Assembly: GCF_902702935.1 (NCBI RefSeq)
Contig: NZ_LR738855.1
Location: 806,001 to 870,000, forward strand
DNA from: Corynebacterium rouxii
GTDB taxonomy: Bacteria; Actinomycetota; Actinomycetes; Mycobacteriales; Mycobacteriaceae
DNA: 64,000 nt
Direction of reading: 5' to 3'
Shown: positions 11,208-19,452 of the stretch, in pieces
How positions within the stretch are numbered: the first letter of the stretch is position 1
Layout: every line of letters starts with the position of its first letter
Program-made: the position numbers and the translations under genes
The notes under the pieces: generated by a model
The model's database searches: none
Seen by the model: only the letters and a program-made list of their open reading frames with translations
What the model was told of the DNA's origin: nothing

Positions 11208-12122
11208 ATGAGTAAACATGGGAAGAAAGCCGCAGAATCGACAAAGAGCTCACGTCCAGCCAAGCTCGACAAGCAAGCCTATGAAGCAGAGCTAAAGCGC
11301 TTGCAAGCAGAGCTGGTCGATATGCAGCAGTGGGTTGTAGAAACAGGCGCCCGCGTTGTCATTATCATGGAAGGTCGCGATGCTGCAGGAAAAGGCTCTG
11401 CGATTAAGCGAATTACGCAGTACCTCAACCCAAGAACATGCCGCATCGAAGCACTGCCGGCACCCAACTCGCGGGAACAAGGCCAGTGGTACTTCCAGAG
11501 GTACGTCGAAAAGCTGCCCACCGCAGGCGAGATCGTGATCTTCGACCGTTCGTGGTACAACCGTGCCGGTGTAGAACGCGTGATGGGTTTTTGTACCTCG
11601 CAAGAGTATCGACGGTTCCTCCACCAAGCACCAATTTTTGAGCGCCTCCTAGTCGAAGACGGCATCATGCTGCGCAAATACTGGTTCTCAGTCTCCGACG
11701 AAGAGCAAATTGCCCGCTTTAAGTCGCGCCGTAATGATCCACTGCGTCGCTGGAAGCTTTCGCCCATGGACCTGCAGTCGATTACTCGTTGGGAGGACTA
11801 TTCTCGTGCCAAAGACGAGATGTTTGTACACACAGACATCCCCTCAGCGCCCTGGTACACCGTTGAATCTGAGGATAAAAAGCGTTCGCGCATTAACGTG
11901 ATTAGCCATTTGCTTTCGACAATCCCTTACGAGAAGATCGATCGTCCGCTGCCCGACATCCCAGAGCGTCCCGCCCAAGACAAAGACTACGAGCGGCCAC
12001 CACGTTCTGATTTCCGCTATGTCCCCGATGTAGCTGCCGCGTTTGAAAAAGATGCCGGATCGGGCAAAAAGAAAAAGGCCTCAAAGTCAAAGAAGAACAA
12101 AAGTAACTCATTGCACTCCTAA
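11208..12122 (+). CDS. ppk2: polyphosphate kinase 2 family protein
   Basis: PPK2 enzymes transfer phosphate between polyphosphate and nucleoside diphosphates or monophosphates. Walker A is GRDAAGKGSAIKRI, the lid region has NSREQGQWYFQRYVEKLP, and Walker B is IVIFDRSWYNRAGVERVMGFC, all diagnostic. The C-terminus is a lysine-rich tail (KKKKASKSKKNK) that could bind polyanions. I place the start at ATG 11208 because TAGGGT lies 8 bases upstream and no ribosome binding site serves the ATG at 11202 well; 11202 and GTG 11184 remain possible. A strong terminator follows. Together with ppx at 48.9 kb the window holds both kinase and phosphatase functions for polyphosphate. Confidence 0.9.
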   Translation: MSKHGKKAAESTKSSRPAKLDKQAYEAELKRLQAELVDMQQWVVETGARVVIIMEGRDAAGKGSAIKRITQYLNPRTCRIEALPAPNSREQGQWYFQRYVEKLPTAGEIVIFDRSWYNRAGVERVMGFCTSQEYRRFLHQAPIFERLLVEDGIMLRKYWFSVSDEEQIARFKSRRNDPLRRWKLSPMDLQSITRWEDYSRAKDEMFVHTDIPSAPWYTVESEDKKRSRINVISHLLSTIPYEKIDRPLPDIPERPAQDKDYERPPRSDFRYVPDVAAAFEKDAGSGKKKKASKSKKNKSNSLHS

Positions 12123-12125
12123 CAA

Positions 12126-12173
12126 AAACTCCCTTGGCACTCATGCGATCAACTGAGGCCAAGGGAGTTTTTT
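12126..12173 (+). terminator. rho-independent terminator of ppk2
   Basis: An uninterrupted stem AAAACTCCCTTGGC with its complement GCCAAGGGAGTTTT ends in a T run. The A tract on the 5' side means it could also stop the convergent pnuC transcript from the other strand. Confidence 0.9.
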
Positions 12174-12181
12174 ATAGTGGT

Positions 12182-12895
12182 TTAGCGCGTAGTTTCCCCA
12201 CGGGGGTGTTGGATGCGCAACCACACAAAAAATCCCCACAGCACAAACGCACCGTAGACCATGTACAGCACTGCGGAAGGATAGTAGCCGGCCATGAGTA
12301 GGAGGGGGACTCCCACGATGTCGACACCGATCCAAATGAGCCAGAATTCAGTCCAGCCACGTGCCATTCCGTAGGTAGCCAGCATGGAGCCGGTGAAGAT
12401 CCAGGCGTCAGCCCATGGGCCCCATGAACCGAGTGCTTGGAAGATCCAAGCGAATACGAGGGTGCCTATGATTGCGAAGGCAATGAGTCCGAAGCGTTCA
12501 CGACGGGTTGCCCAGCGTGGCTGGACGGCGCTTAGTTCTTCGGCTGGTTCGCTGACGATGGAACGTGAAGGGTCCAGGTCTTGGCATTCTTTCAGCCCCG
12601 TTTTGCGTGCCTGAGACCATTTCCACCATCCATAAGTGCTCACGACGAGGAACATAATTTGGCGACCAGCTTGGCCGTAGAGGTCGAGGTCTTGTGGGGT
12701 GTGGAAAACCCCTCCGAGGAAGACAGTAAAGAGCAGGAGGTTGCCGATGATTCCGACAGGCCATGCCCAGACCACTCGCTTCATTCCGCCGTATGCGGAT
12801 GCGAGGCCGAAGAGGTTGCCGATGATTTCTCGCCACAGGATTGGAATTCCTCCGATATAGAGGGTGGCGTTAAGGAGTTGATTAAGAATATTCAC
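12182..12895 (-). CDS. pnuC: nicotinamide riboside transporter PnuC
   Basis: Integral membrane facilitator for uptake of the NAD precursor nicotinamide riboside. The family pattern is visible: an N-terminal segment with IPILWREIIGNLFGLASAYGG, then VWAWPVGIIGNLLLF, a WKWSQA motif after TYGWW, and later WIFTGSMLATYGMARGW and WIGVDIVGVPLLL. Seven or so hydrophobic segments are present in 237 residues. The start is a GTG at 12895. It lies 21 bases after the HAD phosphatase gene on the same strand, so the two may be co-transcribed. No NAD-type riboswitch was seen upstream. Confidence 0.9.
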   Translation of the reverse strand: MNILNQLLNATLYIGGIPILWREIIGNLFGLASAYGGMKRVVWAWPVGIIGNLLLFTVFLGGVFHTPQDLDLYGQAGRQIMFLVVSTYGWWKWSQARKTGLKECQDLDPSRSIVSEPAEELSAVQPRWATRRERFGLIAFAIIGTLVFAWIFQALGSWGPWADAWIFTGSMLATYGMARGWTEFWLIWIGVDIVGVPLLLMAGYYPSAVLYMVYGAFVLWGFFVWLRIQHPRGETTR

Positions 12896-12916
12896 GGTGA
12901 TGGTCTTAGAGGGGAG

Positions 12917-13717
12917 TTACTTGGCTTCGGTTAGGAGGCTGCGGATTGTTGTTAGTACTGCTTCTTCATCGTTGGAACCGACGATGTGATCGGCGATCTC
13001 TTTAATATCCGGGTGTGCGTTGGACATGGCATAGGCGGTTCCAGCGGTTTGGAGCAGTTCGTAGTCGTTGAGGTAGTCGCCGAAGGCGGCGGTGTGCTCA
13101 ATGTGAACTCCGAGGTTGTCTGCTAGTTGTTGGAGTGCGACACCTTTGTTCGCGTGGGGACTCATGATGTCGATCCAATGCGCGCCGGAGATGACGAGGG
13201 TATGGTCACCCACGCTTTCGGTGAGTGCAGGGGCTGCAACTGTCTCAGCATCGGGGAAGGAATAGATAGCGAGTTTGATGACCTGATCGTTGACAACGCT
13301 GTGGAGGTCGTCAACCACATCAAGTTTTGCGTAGTAGCGCACGGTTTCGGTGAGGAACTCGACGTCGCCACGCGCAATGAAGGCACCGTCGACACGGCAA
13401 ACAACGACTCCCCAGTCGAGATCGCTCTCCGCCATGGTACGAATGACGCGATGCGCAACCTCGGGGTCGATGGTGGTCACAGAGATGATCTCGCCCTCAT
13501 GGTAGACCACCGTGCCATTTTCTGCGATGACACTTAAATGCTTTCCGGCCTGTGCAAACTGATCTAACAAGGTGTAGAGCTGGCGGCCGCTGGCTGGTGC
13601 GAACACGATTCCGTGCTCATGCATCTCGTCGAGAAGCGGCCAAAAGCGGGCCGGTATTTCGTGCTCGCTATTAAGCAAAGTGCCGTCCATATCTGTGACA
13701 ATGATGCGTGGAGTCAT
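12917..13717 (-). CDS. HAD superfamily hydrolase, Cof-type (IIB)
   Basis: Phosphatase of the haloacid dehalogenase superfamily. Motif I is VTDMDGTLLN with the nucleophile aspartate, motif II lies in FAPASGRQL, motif III is the lysine of HANKGVALQ, and motif IV is FGDYLNDYELL. The large C2B cap between motifs II and III marks the Cof/YidA group, whose members act on sugar phosphates or flavin phosphates. I use the ATG at 13717 rather than the TTG at 13723: a TAGAGT hexamer (plus-strand 13726-13731) lies 8 bases upstream. Substrate unknown. Confidence 0.88.
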   Translation of the reverse strand: MTPRIIVTDMDGTLLNSEHEIPARFWPLLDEMHEHGIVFAPASGRQLYTLLDQFAQAGKHLSVIAENGTVVYHEGEIISVTTIDPEVAHRVIRTMAESDLDWGVVVCRVDGAFIARGDVEFLTETVRYYAKLDVVDDLHSVVNDQVIKLAIYSFPDAETVAAPALTESVGDHTLVISGAHWIDIMSPHANKGVALQQLADNLGVHIEHTAAFGDYLNDYELLQTAGTAYAMSNAHPDIKEIADHIVGSNDEEAVLTTIRSLLTEAK

Positions 13718-13725
13718 AAGCAACC

Positions 13726-13731
13726 ACTCTA
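13726..13731 (-). promoter_or_regulatory. -10 hexamer, probable leaderless promoter of the HAD gene
   Basis: TAGAGT on the minus strand ends 8 bases before the ATG, without a ribosome binding site. Inference from spacing. Confidence 0.45.
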
Positions 13732-13816
13732 CCTACCTCCGTGGGGACTCGAGCGTTCGCCATTCAGTGTCGGAAAGCACATGCACAATGTCAGGTGATG
13801 TGGAACACTGGCGGAC

Positions 13817-14869
13817 ATGAATAACAAAACCTCAGCAGCGCCAGTACGCGCCTACGTAGAAAACTCCACAGGAGTGTTAGAACTTAACCGCCCCCAAGCA
13901 CTCAACTCGCTGACCCACGAGATGGTCAACATCATTGATCAAGCCCTCGATCAATGGTGGGACGACGACGCAGTACACCGAGTGCTTGTTTATTCCAATT
14001 CGCCCAAAGCCTTTTGTGCAGGTGGCGACGTCCGCGCAGCTCGCGAAGCAGTCCTAGCCGGCCGCGGTGGAGCGGCAGACCAATTCTTCGTTGACGAATA
14101 CGACATGAATAACAACATCTCCGAATTTCCCAAACCCTACATTTCGCTTATCGACGGCTTCGTCATGGGTGGTGGCCTCGGATTATCTGCCCACGGCTCC
14201 CACCGTGTGATCAGCGAAAAAGCTAGCGCTGCCATGCCCGAAATGGCGATCGGATTCACCCCCGATGTAGGTATGGCCTACATGTTCCAACGAATGACCA
14301 ACGCAACGGGAAGCCCCTCCCACGCACTCGCCACCTTCCTTGTGACCACCGGATGGCGTATGACCGCCGCCGACATGATCTGGTCTGGACTAGCAACCGA
14401 TGTAGTCCCCAGCGCTGACCACGACCTCTTCCGCGAAACTGTCTACGCAGAATCCCTTGATGAAGCACTCGAACGCTACAGTGTGGACACCGTTGGTGAC
14501 AGTGAACTCGCAACACTGCTACCACACATCGAAAAAACCTTCGGTTTCCCCACGTGGGCACAAATCGACCAAGCACTCGCACATTACCCAGACCGTGAGT
14601 TCGTCAACACCGTAACTGAGCTCCTTAGCACCGCCAACCCAGAATCTCTCGTCGCAGCGATAGAACTCATGGTTGCCTCTGCACGCAGTACCACTTTGCG
14701 TGAAGAACTTGACCACGAAGTCGTACTCGGGGAGTACATCCGCAGCCGACCCAACTTCGCTGAAGGAGTGCGTGCAGTCCTCGTAGACAAAGACCGCGAC
14801 GCCAACTTCGAACCAGCAACCACTGGGGAAGTCGACGTCACGGCCGTGAGAAAGCTTCTCAAGAACTAG
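13817..14869 (+). CDS. enoyl-CoA hydratase/isomerase family, 3-hydroxyisobutyryl-CoA hydrolase-like
   Basis: Crotonase-fold protein of 350 residues. The length and the long C-terminal part match the ECH_2 branch, which includes 3-hydroxyisobutyryl-CoA hydrolase of valine breakdown. The N-terminal LNRPQALNSLTHEMV and the oxyanion-hole segments FCAGGDVRA and DGFVMGGGLGLSAHGSHRV are clear, followed by PEMAIGFTPDVGMAYMFQR. No other valine-degradation gene is adjacent, so the substrate is uncertain. The stop overlaps the convergent next gene by four bases. An AACACT hexamer lies 7 bases before the ATG. Confidence 0.85.
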   Translation: MNNKTSAAPVRAYVENSTGVLELNRPQALNSLTHEMVNIIDQALDQWWDDDAVHRVLVYSNSPKAFCAGGDVRAAREAVLAGRGGAADQFFVDEYDMNNNISEFPKPYISLIDGFVMGGGLGLSAHGSHRVISEKASAAMPEMAIGFTPDVGMAYMFQRMTNATGSPSHALATFLVTTGWRMTAADMIWSGLATDVVPSADHDLFRETVYAESLDEALERYSVDTVGDSELATLLPHIEKTFGFPTWAQIDQALAHYPDREFVNTVTELLSTANPESLVAAIELMVASARSTTLREELDHEVVLGEYIRSRPNFAEGVRAVLVDKDRDANFEPATTGEVDVTAVRKLLKN

Positions 14870-16125
14870 ACGATGCTGCACACCCCGCCACATGCGTCCA
14901 TCGACACCTGAATAGGTGCCGACGGCGCATGTACGCGCACCGTACGATAATCCACATCGTCGATGGTGATACGACGGAATGCACCATAATAGGAAAGCGC
15001 GCGTCGGATATCCCTTCCGTGAGGAACCGGCTCATGCAAGGTTGCTAACACTGCCGCATGAGACGGTGGCGGCAAGCGCAACTCGGGGGCGTCAATGAGC
15101 ATAATCGCGGTACTGCCGTCACTGAGCGGTACGCGGACATCAGTCCAAAAGCGCGACACAGGCTTGGCGGCATCATAGAGCCGCTGGGAAAGCGCTGTTG
15201 CCGCATCTGCCTGGCTCAGCAATGTGCCGAGGCCGTTATCGATGGCAAAATTCTTTACTCCTAGCGCCGCTTTCGCGCCGGGGAGATCGCATACGGTCGG
15301 ATCTGCCCACGACCACTGCAGAGTTTCCCCACGGAGGGTAGCTATGAGCAATGCTCGCGCTCGCAGGGTTTGTCCTGCTGGGGTAGTGAGCATAACCACG
15401 GAGCAGTCGTCGTTTGTTGTGGCATGGGCGTCGGGGAATCGGCCGTTGAGGAGGAGCTGGTGTTCAGCGGCGACAAAGGTAGCGTCCGATAACACATCGG
15501 CCAAGCGCAATTGGGGGGTTGTGGATTGCAGATCGCGGACTTTGAGTCGGGCAATATCAACGTGCGCCTGTTCACCCTTGTCTGAACGAACGCAGAGAAT
15601 GAGGCCGTCTTCTGCGACTGAATAATCGTTTTGAGCGGCAAACGCAATGATCGCTCGCCGGATTTCGTCGTCAGTGAGGTTGTTATTGCGGGCCTGCCCT
15701 AATCCCAGTGTCAGGGCGTGGGCCATGGGGAGCTGAGGAAAAGACGGAGTCGCCACGATGACGTCTGTGTGACCGTCCTCAGTGGGTACCAAGTAGGCGG
15801 GCCCATTACCGTTTAATGTGCGGGCTGCGGTGAGTAGCTCTTCGCTACTTTGATGGGGGCCTTCGTCTAGCTCGGGGATAGCGAAGGCGAATTGCTGATG
15901 CCAGTACCACTGGTCGTCGGGATCAATATGTGCTGCTACTACGGCATCGAGGGTGTAGACCCCTTTGGGGGTGTTCCATCGGACTTGGTATCCCTGCGGT
16001 GTCCGGTTGAAGGCGTATTCGTAGGGGCGGCCAAAGTCTTTGATTAGGGCTTCGTCGGTGGCAACTTGTGGGATGGTGCCGTCGATAAGCACGTGGCGTA
16101 GCGTTGTTGGTTCAGGCAGCAGCAC
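14866..16125 (-). CDS. uncharacterised protein with two DUF6882-like segments
   Basis: No enzyme family recognised in the 419 residues. Two stretches share the pattern of an aromatic W-x-W or W-Y-W strand followed by an acidic or proline-rich loop and an Ala/Leu helix (DDQWYWHQQFAFAIPELDEG near residue 95, and LQWSWADPTVCDLPGAKAAL near 270). This pattern recalls DUF6882 proteins, and the chain looks like a tandem duplication of that module. There is no signal peptide or membrane segment, so it is probably cytoplasmic. It ends convergently with the CoA hydrolase gene. Family assignment is tentative. Confidence 0.6.
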   Translation of the reverse strand: MLLPEPTTLRHVLIDGTIPQVATDEALIKDFGRPYEYAFNRTPQGYQVRWNTPKGVYTLDAVVAAHIDPDDQWYWHQQFAFAIPELDEGPHQSSEELLTAARTLNGNGPAYLVPTEDGHTDVIVATPSFPQLPMAHALTLGLGQARNNNLTDDEIRRAIIAFAAQNDYSVAEDGLILCVRSDKGEQAHVDIARLKVRDLQSTTPQLRLADVLSDATFVAAEHQLLLNGRFPDAHATTNDDCSVVMLTTPAGQTLRARALLIATLRGETLQWSWADPTVCDLPGAKAALGVKNFAIDNGLGTLLSQADAATALSQRLYDAAKPVSRFWTDVRVPLSDGSTAIMLIDAPELRLPPPSHAAVLATLHEPVPHGRDIRRALSYYGAFRRITIDDVDYRTVRVHAPSAPIQVSMDACGGVCSIV

Positions 16126-16160
16126 TGCGGATGGGTCCTTTTCGTGGCGGAAACGGTTGG

Positions 16161-16766
16161 TTAAACGTACATCGTACGCAGTTGGTCAAAGGCTGTGGTG
16201 ACTAGTTTTTTCGCCGCCTCTGGATTTGTGAAGTTATTCACGCCATGCTGCTCAAAATAAGCCTTCAACGCGGTAGAAGCGACTGCACTGGAGATAGCCA
16301 GTTGTACTCGAAGCGTAAACGGATCAAGATCTGGGAAAATCTTTGACACAAGCTCATTGATGTGGTGTCGATTCTCGTTCATCATCGCCAGCTCAGCTTG
16401 AGTCGCATGCGCATGCAGGTGTTCGCTGAGTGTAGAAATTGAATAGAGCGACACGGGGTCTGCTTCATCTTTTTCCAGGTGCTTGAGCACCACCGCTTCG
16501 GTCTTGCGGTACAGCGACCAATCGTCGGGGAGAAGCGCCATGTCGTCGACGAGTGCGACAATGCATTCGAAAGTGAATGTGACCAGCGCTTCCTCACGGG
16601 AGTTGAAATAGTTGTGGAAGGTGCGTTGAGAAACTCCAGCGCGTTGGGCGATGGCGGATACGGTCGCAGCGTCGAGGCCTGCTTCAACGACAAGGGAAGC
16701 GGCGGCATGGGCAAGGGCTTTTTTGGTTGCGATCTTTTTTGTTTCTCTTAAGCTCGCCATAGTCAT
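16161..16766 (-). CDS. TetR family transcriptional regulator
   Basis: The N-terminal helix-turn-helix is clear (VSAIAQRAGVSQRTFHNYFNSREEAL, residues 35-60); the remaining part is a helical ligand-binding domain with no recognisable specificity. Two start codons are possible, 16766 and 16760. The purine tract GGAAAG ends just one base before the first and about 7 bases before the second, so 16760 is equally plausible. The upstream leader contains a copy of the iterated CCGTGGGGAAA motif. The regulated target is not evident; the downstream DUF6882-like gene on the same strand is the nearest candidate. Confidence 0.85.
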   Translation of the reverse strand: MTMASLRETKKIATKKALAHAAASLVVEAGLDAATVSAIAQRAGVSQRTFHNYFNSREEALVTFTFECIVALVDDMALLPDDWSLYRKTEAVVLKHLEKDEADPVSLYSISTLSEHLHAHATQAELAMMNENRHHINELVSKIFPDLDPFTLRVQLAISSAVASTALKAYFEQHGVNNFTNPEAAKKLVTTAFDQLRTMYV

Positions 16767-16782
16767 TCTTTCCGTGGGGAAA

Positions 16783-17102
16783 CGCGGAGTTTCCGGTGTG
16801 TGGCGGCGACACCGTGATGGATGGGGTGCTATGCGCTGGGTGTCGTCTTGTCGTTAAGCATCATAAATCACTTAATCGGGAATCATGTTGCTTAATTGCA
16901 CTCAGGTGGCATAATTCGCGTATCGACGCCCCCGTGATCCTTCTATTTTCTAAGGTCAACATAATAATATGCAAGACTAAAAAATGAATGTGAGCGTGGT
17001 CACCTATGAGGTGTCGTGCGCGGGGGTGGTATCGGGATTGTGATTTGAAACTCATTTACGGGTAGGGTCTGTACAAATCGCACCAAGATGTTAGTGTTGG
17101 GT
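16783..17102. other. intergenic region before the cobalamin riboswitch
   Basis: No credible coding frame. It should contain the promoter of the TetR gene (minus strand) and that of the riboswitch transcript (plus strand). A TAGGGT hexamer at 17063-17068 could be the -10 of the latter. CTTAAT occurs twice, near 16871 and 16891. Confidence 0.5.
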
Positions 17103-17256
17103 GTGTTGAAGTGATCGGGAATGCCAGTGCAATTCTGGCAGCGGACCCCGCCACTGTAACCGTATATTATGCCTATTTCTAGCCACTGCAGTCTTGTGGG
17201 AAGGGTAGAAAACACACTTTTACTGGGCGCGGTAGCCAGGAGACCGGCTTCAACAT
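17103..17256 (+). ncRNA. cobalamin (adenosylcobalamin) riboswitch aptamer
   Basis: The conserved core elements are visible in order: CGGGAATGCCAGTGCAATTC, then the near-invariant GCGGACCCCGCCACTGTAAC at 17140-17159, a variable arm, and the B12 box GTAGCCAGGAGACCGGC around 17232-17248. The closing helix P1 pairs GTGTTGAAG (17103-17111) with CTTCAACAT (17248-17256). This class binds coenzyme B12 and in actinobacteria usually represses metE, cobalt transporters or B12-independent enzymes. Here the plus-strand sequence after it holds no recognisable gene before a terminator at 17624-17680. The aptamer call is strong; what it controls is unknown. Confidence 0.93.
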
Positions 17257-17623
17257 TTTGTACGTAGAAGCCTGCGGGGATTCGGGCTCCGGAAGAAAGT
17301 GGTTGAACCATGGCTGTGTGCACTGCATCAAACGTGCAATCCTTACATACTTGTCGGACTGTGCCCTTAGGCTGCCGATAATCACAACGGTGATTTGCTC
17401 TTTGCTAGGCGTTTTCCTTTCCCGCGCCTACGCATAAGTTGCGCATTTTCGCGTTTAGCGGACGAGGCTCTGCGATGATCGGCATGTGGAGATGTCAGCT
17501 CCCTGTGGCAGTTGATCATTGCAGAATCGGGCTCTCGCCTCGTTATGTTGCGACTTGTCGTTGTTGTGATGCGGCCGTGGCAGTCCGTATTACGTAATGG
17601 GGAGCAAACATCGATAATTGAAC
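17257..17623 (+). other. region downstream of the riboswitch with no intact gene
   Basis: About 370 bases between aptamer and terminator. Two very short frames begin close after a GGAAGAAAG tract: an ATG at 17310 (23 codons) and a TTG at 17303 (about 44 codons, hydrophobic towards its end with IITTVICSLLGVFLSRAYA). Neither resembles a B12-related protein, and stops occur in all three frames. I compared it mentally with MetE and CbtAB and saw no match. It may be a decayed gene, a small peptide gene or a non-coding RNA. Confidence 0.45.
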
Positions 17624-17680
17624 AAGAACGCATTTTCTTAAGCCGTTGTGGCAGGCGGTTAAAGAAAATGCGTTCTTTTA
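17624..17680 (+). terminator. rho-independent terminator of the riboswitch transcript
   Basis: A very long stem (AAGAACGCATTTTCTT with AAGAAAATGCGTTCTT, continued by TTAA and CCG pairs) ends in TTTT on the plus strand. Its presence shows that the riboswitch belongs to a transcript that ends here, before the convergent gapB. Confidence 0.85.
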
Positions 17681-17682
17681 AA

Positions 17683-17742
17683 AGCGCTGAAGCCTTCTTC
17701 TTGTCGTGATCCTTGCCATGACAAGAAGAAGGCTTCAGTGCT
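17683..17742 (-). terminator. rho-independent terminator of gapB
   Basis: Near-perfect inverted repeat (CTGAAGCCTTCTTCTTGTC and its complement around a 16-base loop) followed on the minus strand by TTTT. It lies 15 bases past the gapB stop and back to back with the riboswitch terminator. Confidence 0.88.
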
Positions 17743-17757
17743 AGTTACTTAATGCTG

Positions 17758-19188
17758 TTACAGTTCAGCAGAAGCGATACGCTTGGGCAATACCGTTGGG
17801 CGTGCGCCCGCAACATGCTCGACGATGCGGATTACCTGGTTGGAGTAGCCGAACTCGTTGTCGTACCACACGTAGAGCACCAAGTGCTTGCCGTTAGCGA
17901 TGGTGGCGAGGCCGTCGACAATGCCTGCATGTGTCGTACCAACGAAATCGGAGGAAACGACCTCGGGTGACTGGATGTAGGAAATCTGCTGGCGCAGGTC
18001 CGAGTGAAGTGCCACCTTATCCATGAGGGTATTTACTTCCTCACGGGTGACTTCCTTTTCAAGCGTCAGGTTCAAAACAGCCATTGACACGTCTGGGGTA
18101 GGCACGCGGATAGCGTTGCCGGTGAGTTTTCCTTCGAGCTCCGGAAGGGCCTTGGATACGGCTTTCGCGGCGCCGGTCTCGGTGAGAACCATGTTCAGGC
18201 CAGCAGCGCGACCACGACGAGCACCCTTGTGGAAGTTGTCGATCAGATTCTGGTCATTGGTAAAAGAGTGGACGGTTTCAACGTGGCCGTATTCAATGCC
18301 GTAATGATCGTTGATCACCTTCAGCGTTGGGGTAATGCCGTTGGTGGTGCACGAAGCTGCGGTGACAATGCTATCGGCATCGGTGATATCGTCGTGGTTG
18401 ATTCCATAGACGATGTTCTTCAAATCGCCCTTGCCTGGAGCGGTTAGGACAACGCGCTTAACACCCTTGGACTTCAAATGCTGGGAAAGTCCCTCGCGAT
18501 CGCGCCAACGGCCGGTGTTGTCCACCACCGTGGCATCGTTAATACCATATTCGGTGTAATCGACGGTGGCGGGGTCGTTGGAGTAAATGATCTGAATCTT
18601 GGTCCCGTTGGCCCAGATGACGTTATTTTCCTCGTCGACAGTGATCGTGCCGTTAAAAGCACCGTGCACCGAGTCGCGACGCAACAACGACGCGCGCTTT
18701 TGTAGGTCTTGGTCGCCATTCTTACGGACGACGACGGCGCGAAGTCGCACGCCACCATACGCAGCCTCGCGGGCGATCAAGATGCGAGCGAGCAAGCGGC
18801 CGATTCGACCAAAGCCATAAAGAACGACATCTGCTGGGTTTTCGGAAGGACGGGTACCGATCACACTGCGCAGCTCCTCCGTGAGGAACTGAGTAAGGTC
18901 GCCGCCCTTAGTGCGGTGTAGCTCTACCAAACGTCCCAAATCGATAGAGGCTGGGCCAACATTAATGCTGTGGAGTGCCTCGAGTACTGGGAGAGTATCG
19001 GCAGGGGACAGTTCGGTTTCCGTGGCCAAGCGAGAGTAGCGGTGCGCCTTCACAATGTCGATATCGGTGACATTGATAAGCAAACGGCCGAAAACAGACA
19101 CCACAACATTGTTGTTGTTGTGAAGCTGTGCAATCAGGGGGAGCATCTTTTGGGCGGATTCGATCTTGTCGTTCCAGTCCTGAGCCAT
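17758..19188 (-). CDS. gapB: glyceraldehyde-3-phosphate dehydrogenase, long form (GapB/GapX type)
   Basis: Oxidises or forms glyceraldehyde 3-phosphate with NAD(P). At 476 residues it exceeds the usual 335; the first 125 residues are an extra helical region (WNDKIESAQKMLPLIAQLHN onward) before the Rossmann motif YGFGRIGRLLARIL. The catalytic cysteine is in TAASCTTNGITP, and the C-terminal WYDNEFGYSNQVIR is classic. The size and neighbourhood match corynebacterial GapB, the second GAPDH that is thought to favour NADP and the gluconeogenic direction; that preference is family knowledge, not visible here. The order gapB, pth, rplY, prs, glmU, mfd is conserved in the genus. Confidence 0.93.
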   Translation of the reverse strand: MAQDWNDKIESAQKMLPLIAQLHNNNNVVVSVFGRLLINVTDIDIVKAHRYSRLATETELSPADTLPVLEALHSINVGPASIDLGRLVELHRTKGGDLTQFLTEELRSVIGTRPSENPADVVLYGFGRIGRLLARILIAREAAYGGVRLRAVVVRKNGDQDLQKRASLLRRDSVHGAFNGTITVDEENNVIWANGTKIQIIYSNDPATVDYTEYGINDATVVDNTGRWRDREGLSQHLKSKGVKRVVLTAPGKGDLKNIVYGINHDDITDADSIVTAASCTTNGITPTLKVINDHYGIEYGHVETVHSFTNDQNLIDNFHKGARRGRAAGLNMVLTETGAAKAVSKALPELEGKLTGNAIRVPTPDVSMAVLNLTLEKEVTREEVNTLMDKVALHSDLRQQISYIQSPEVVSSDFVGTTHAGIVDGLATIANGKHLVLYVWYDNEFGYSNQVIRIVEHVAGARPTVLPKRIASAEL

Positions 19189-19439
19189 GAGAATCGTGTG
19201 TTCCTTATGTCGGTTTTACAAAGGGGGAGTACATCGAAGCATGTGTAGGGCAGTAGCACGCGCTCACATACCCCCACAATGCTAGTGACTTTCCATTCAA
19301 AACGTGCATTATCTCAAGAATGGGGTTAATAAAACGGGGGTAGTGTTCGATTTTTCTTACCCCCGTAACTGTGTTGGTGACAGCTGTTGCCTGTAACGGG
19401 CTCGCATCCATCCATTCCCCACGGAGGGGAGACGGCTTG

Positions 19440-19445
19440 TAGACT
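19440..19445 (+). promoter_or_regulatory. -10 hexamer of a leaderless promoter
   Basis: TAGACT ends 7 bases before the ATG at 19453 with no ribosome binding site. Inference from spacing. Confidence 0.55.
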
Positions 19446-19452
19446 CTCTTAA

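Noticed and set aside
17310..17381. ATG frame of 23 codons after the riboswitch as a leader peptide
   Set aside because: It has a purine-rich tract upstream but no run of codons suggesting attenuation, and no similarity to known peptides. Kept only as part of the unexplained region.
17382..17623. A metE or cbtAB remnant downstream of the riboswitch
   Set aside because: I looked in all three plus frames for MetE C-terminal or Cbt motifs and saw none, so I do not name a remnant.
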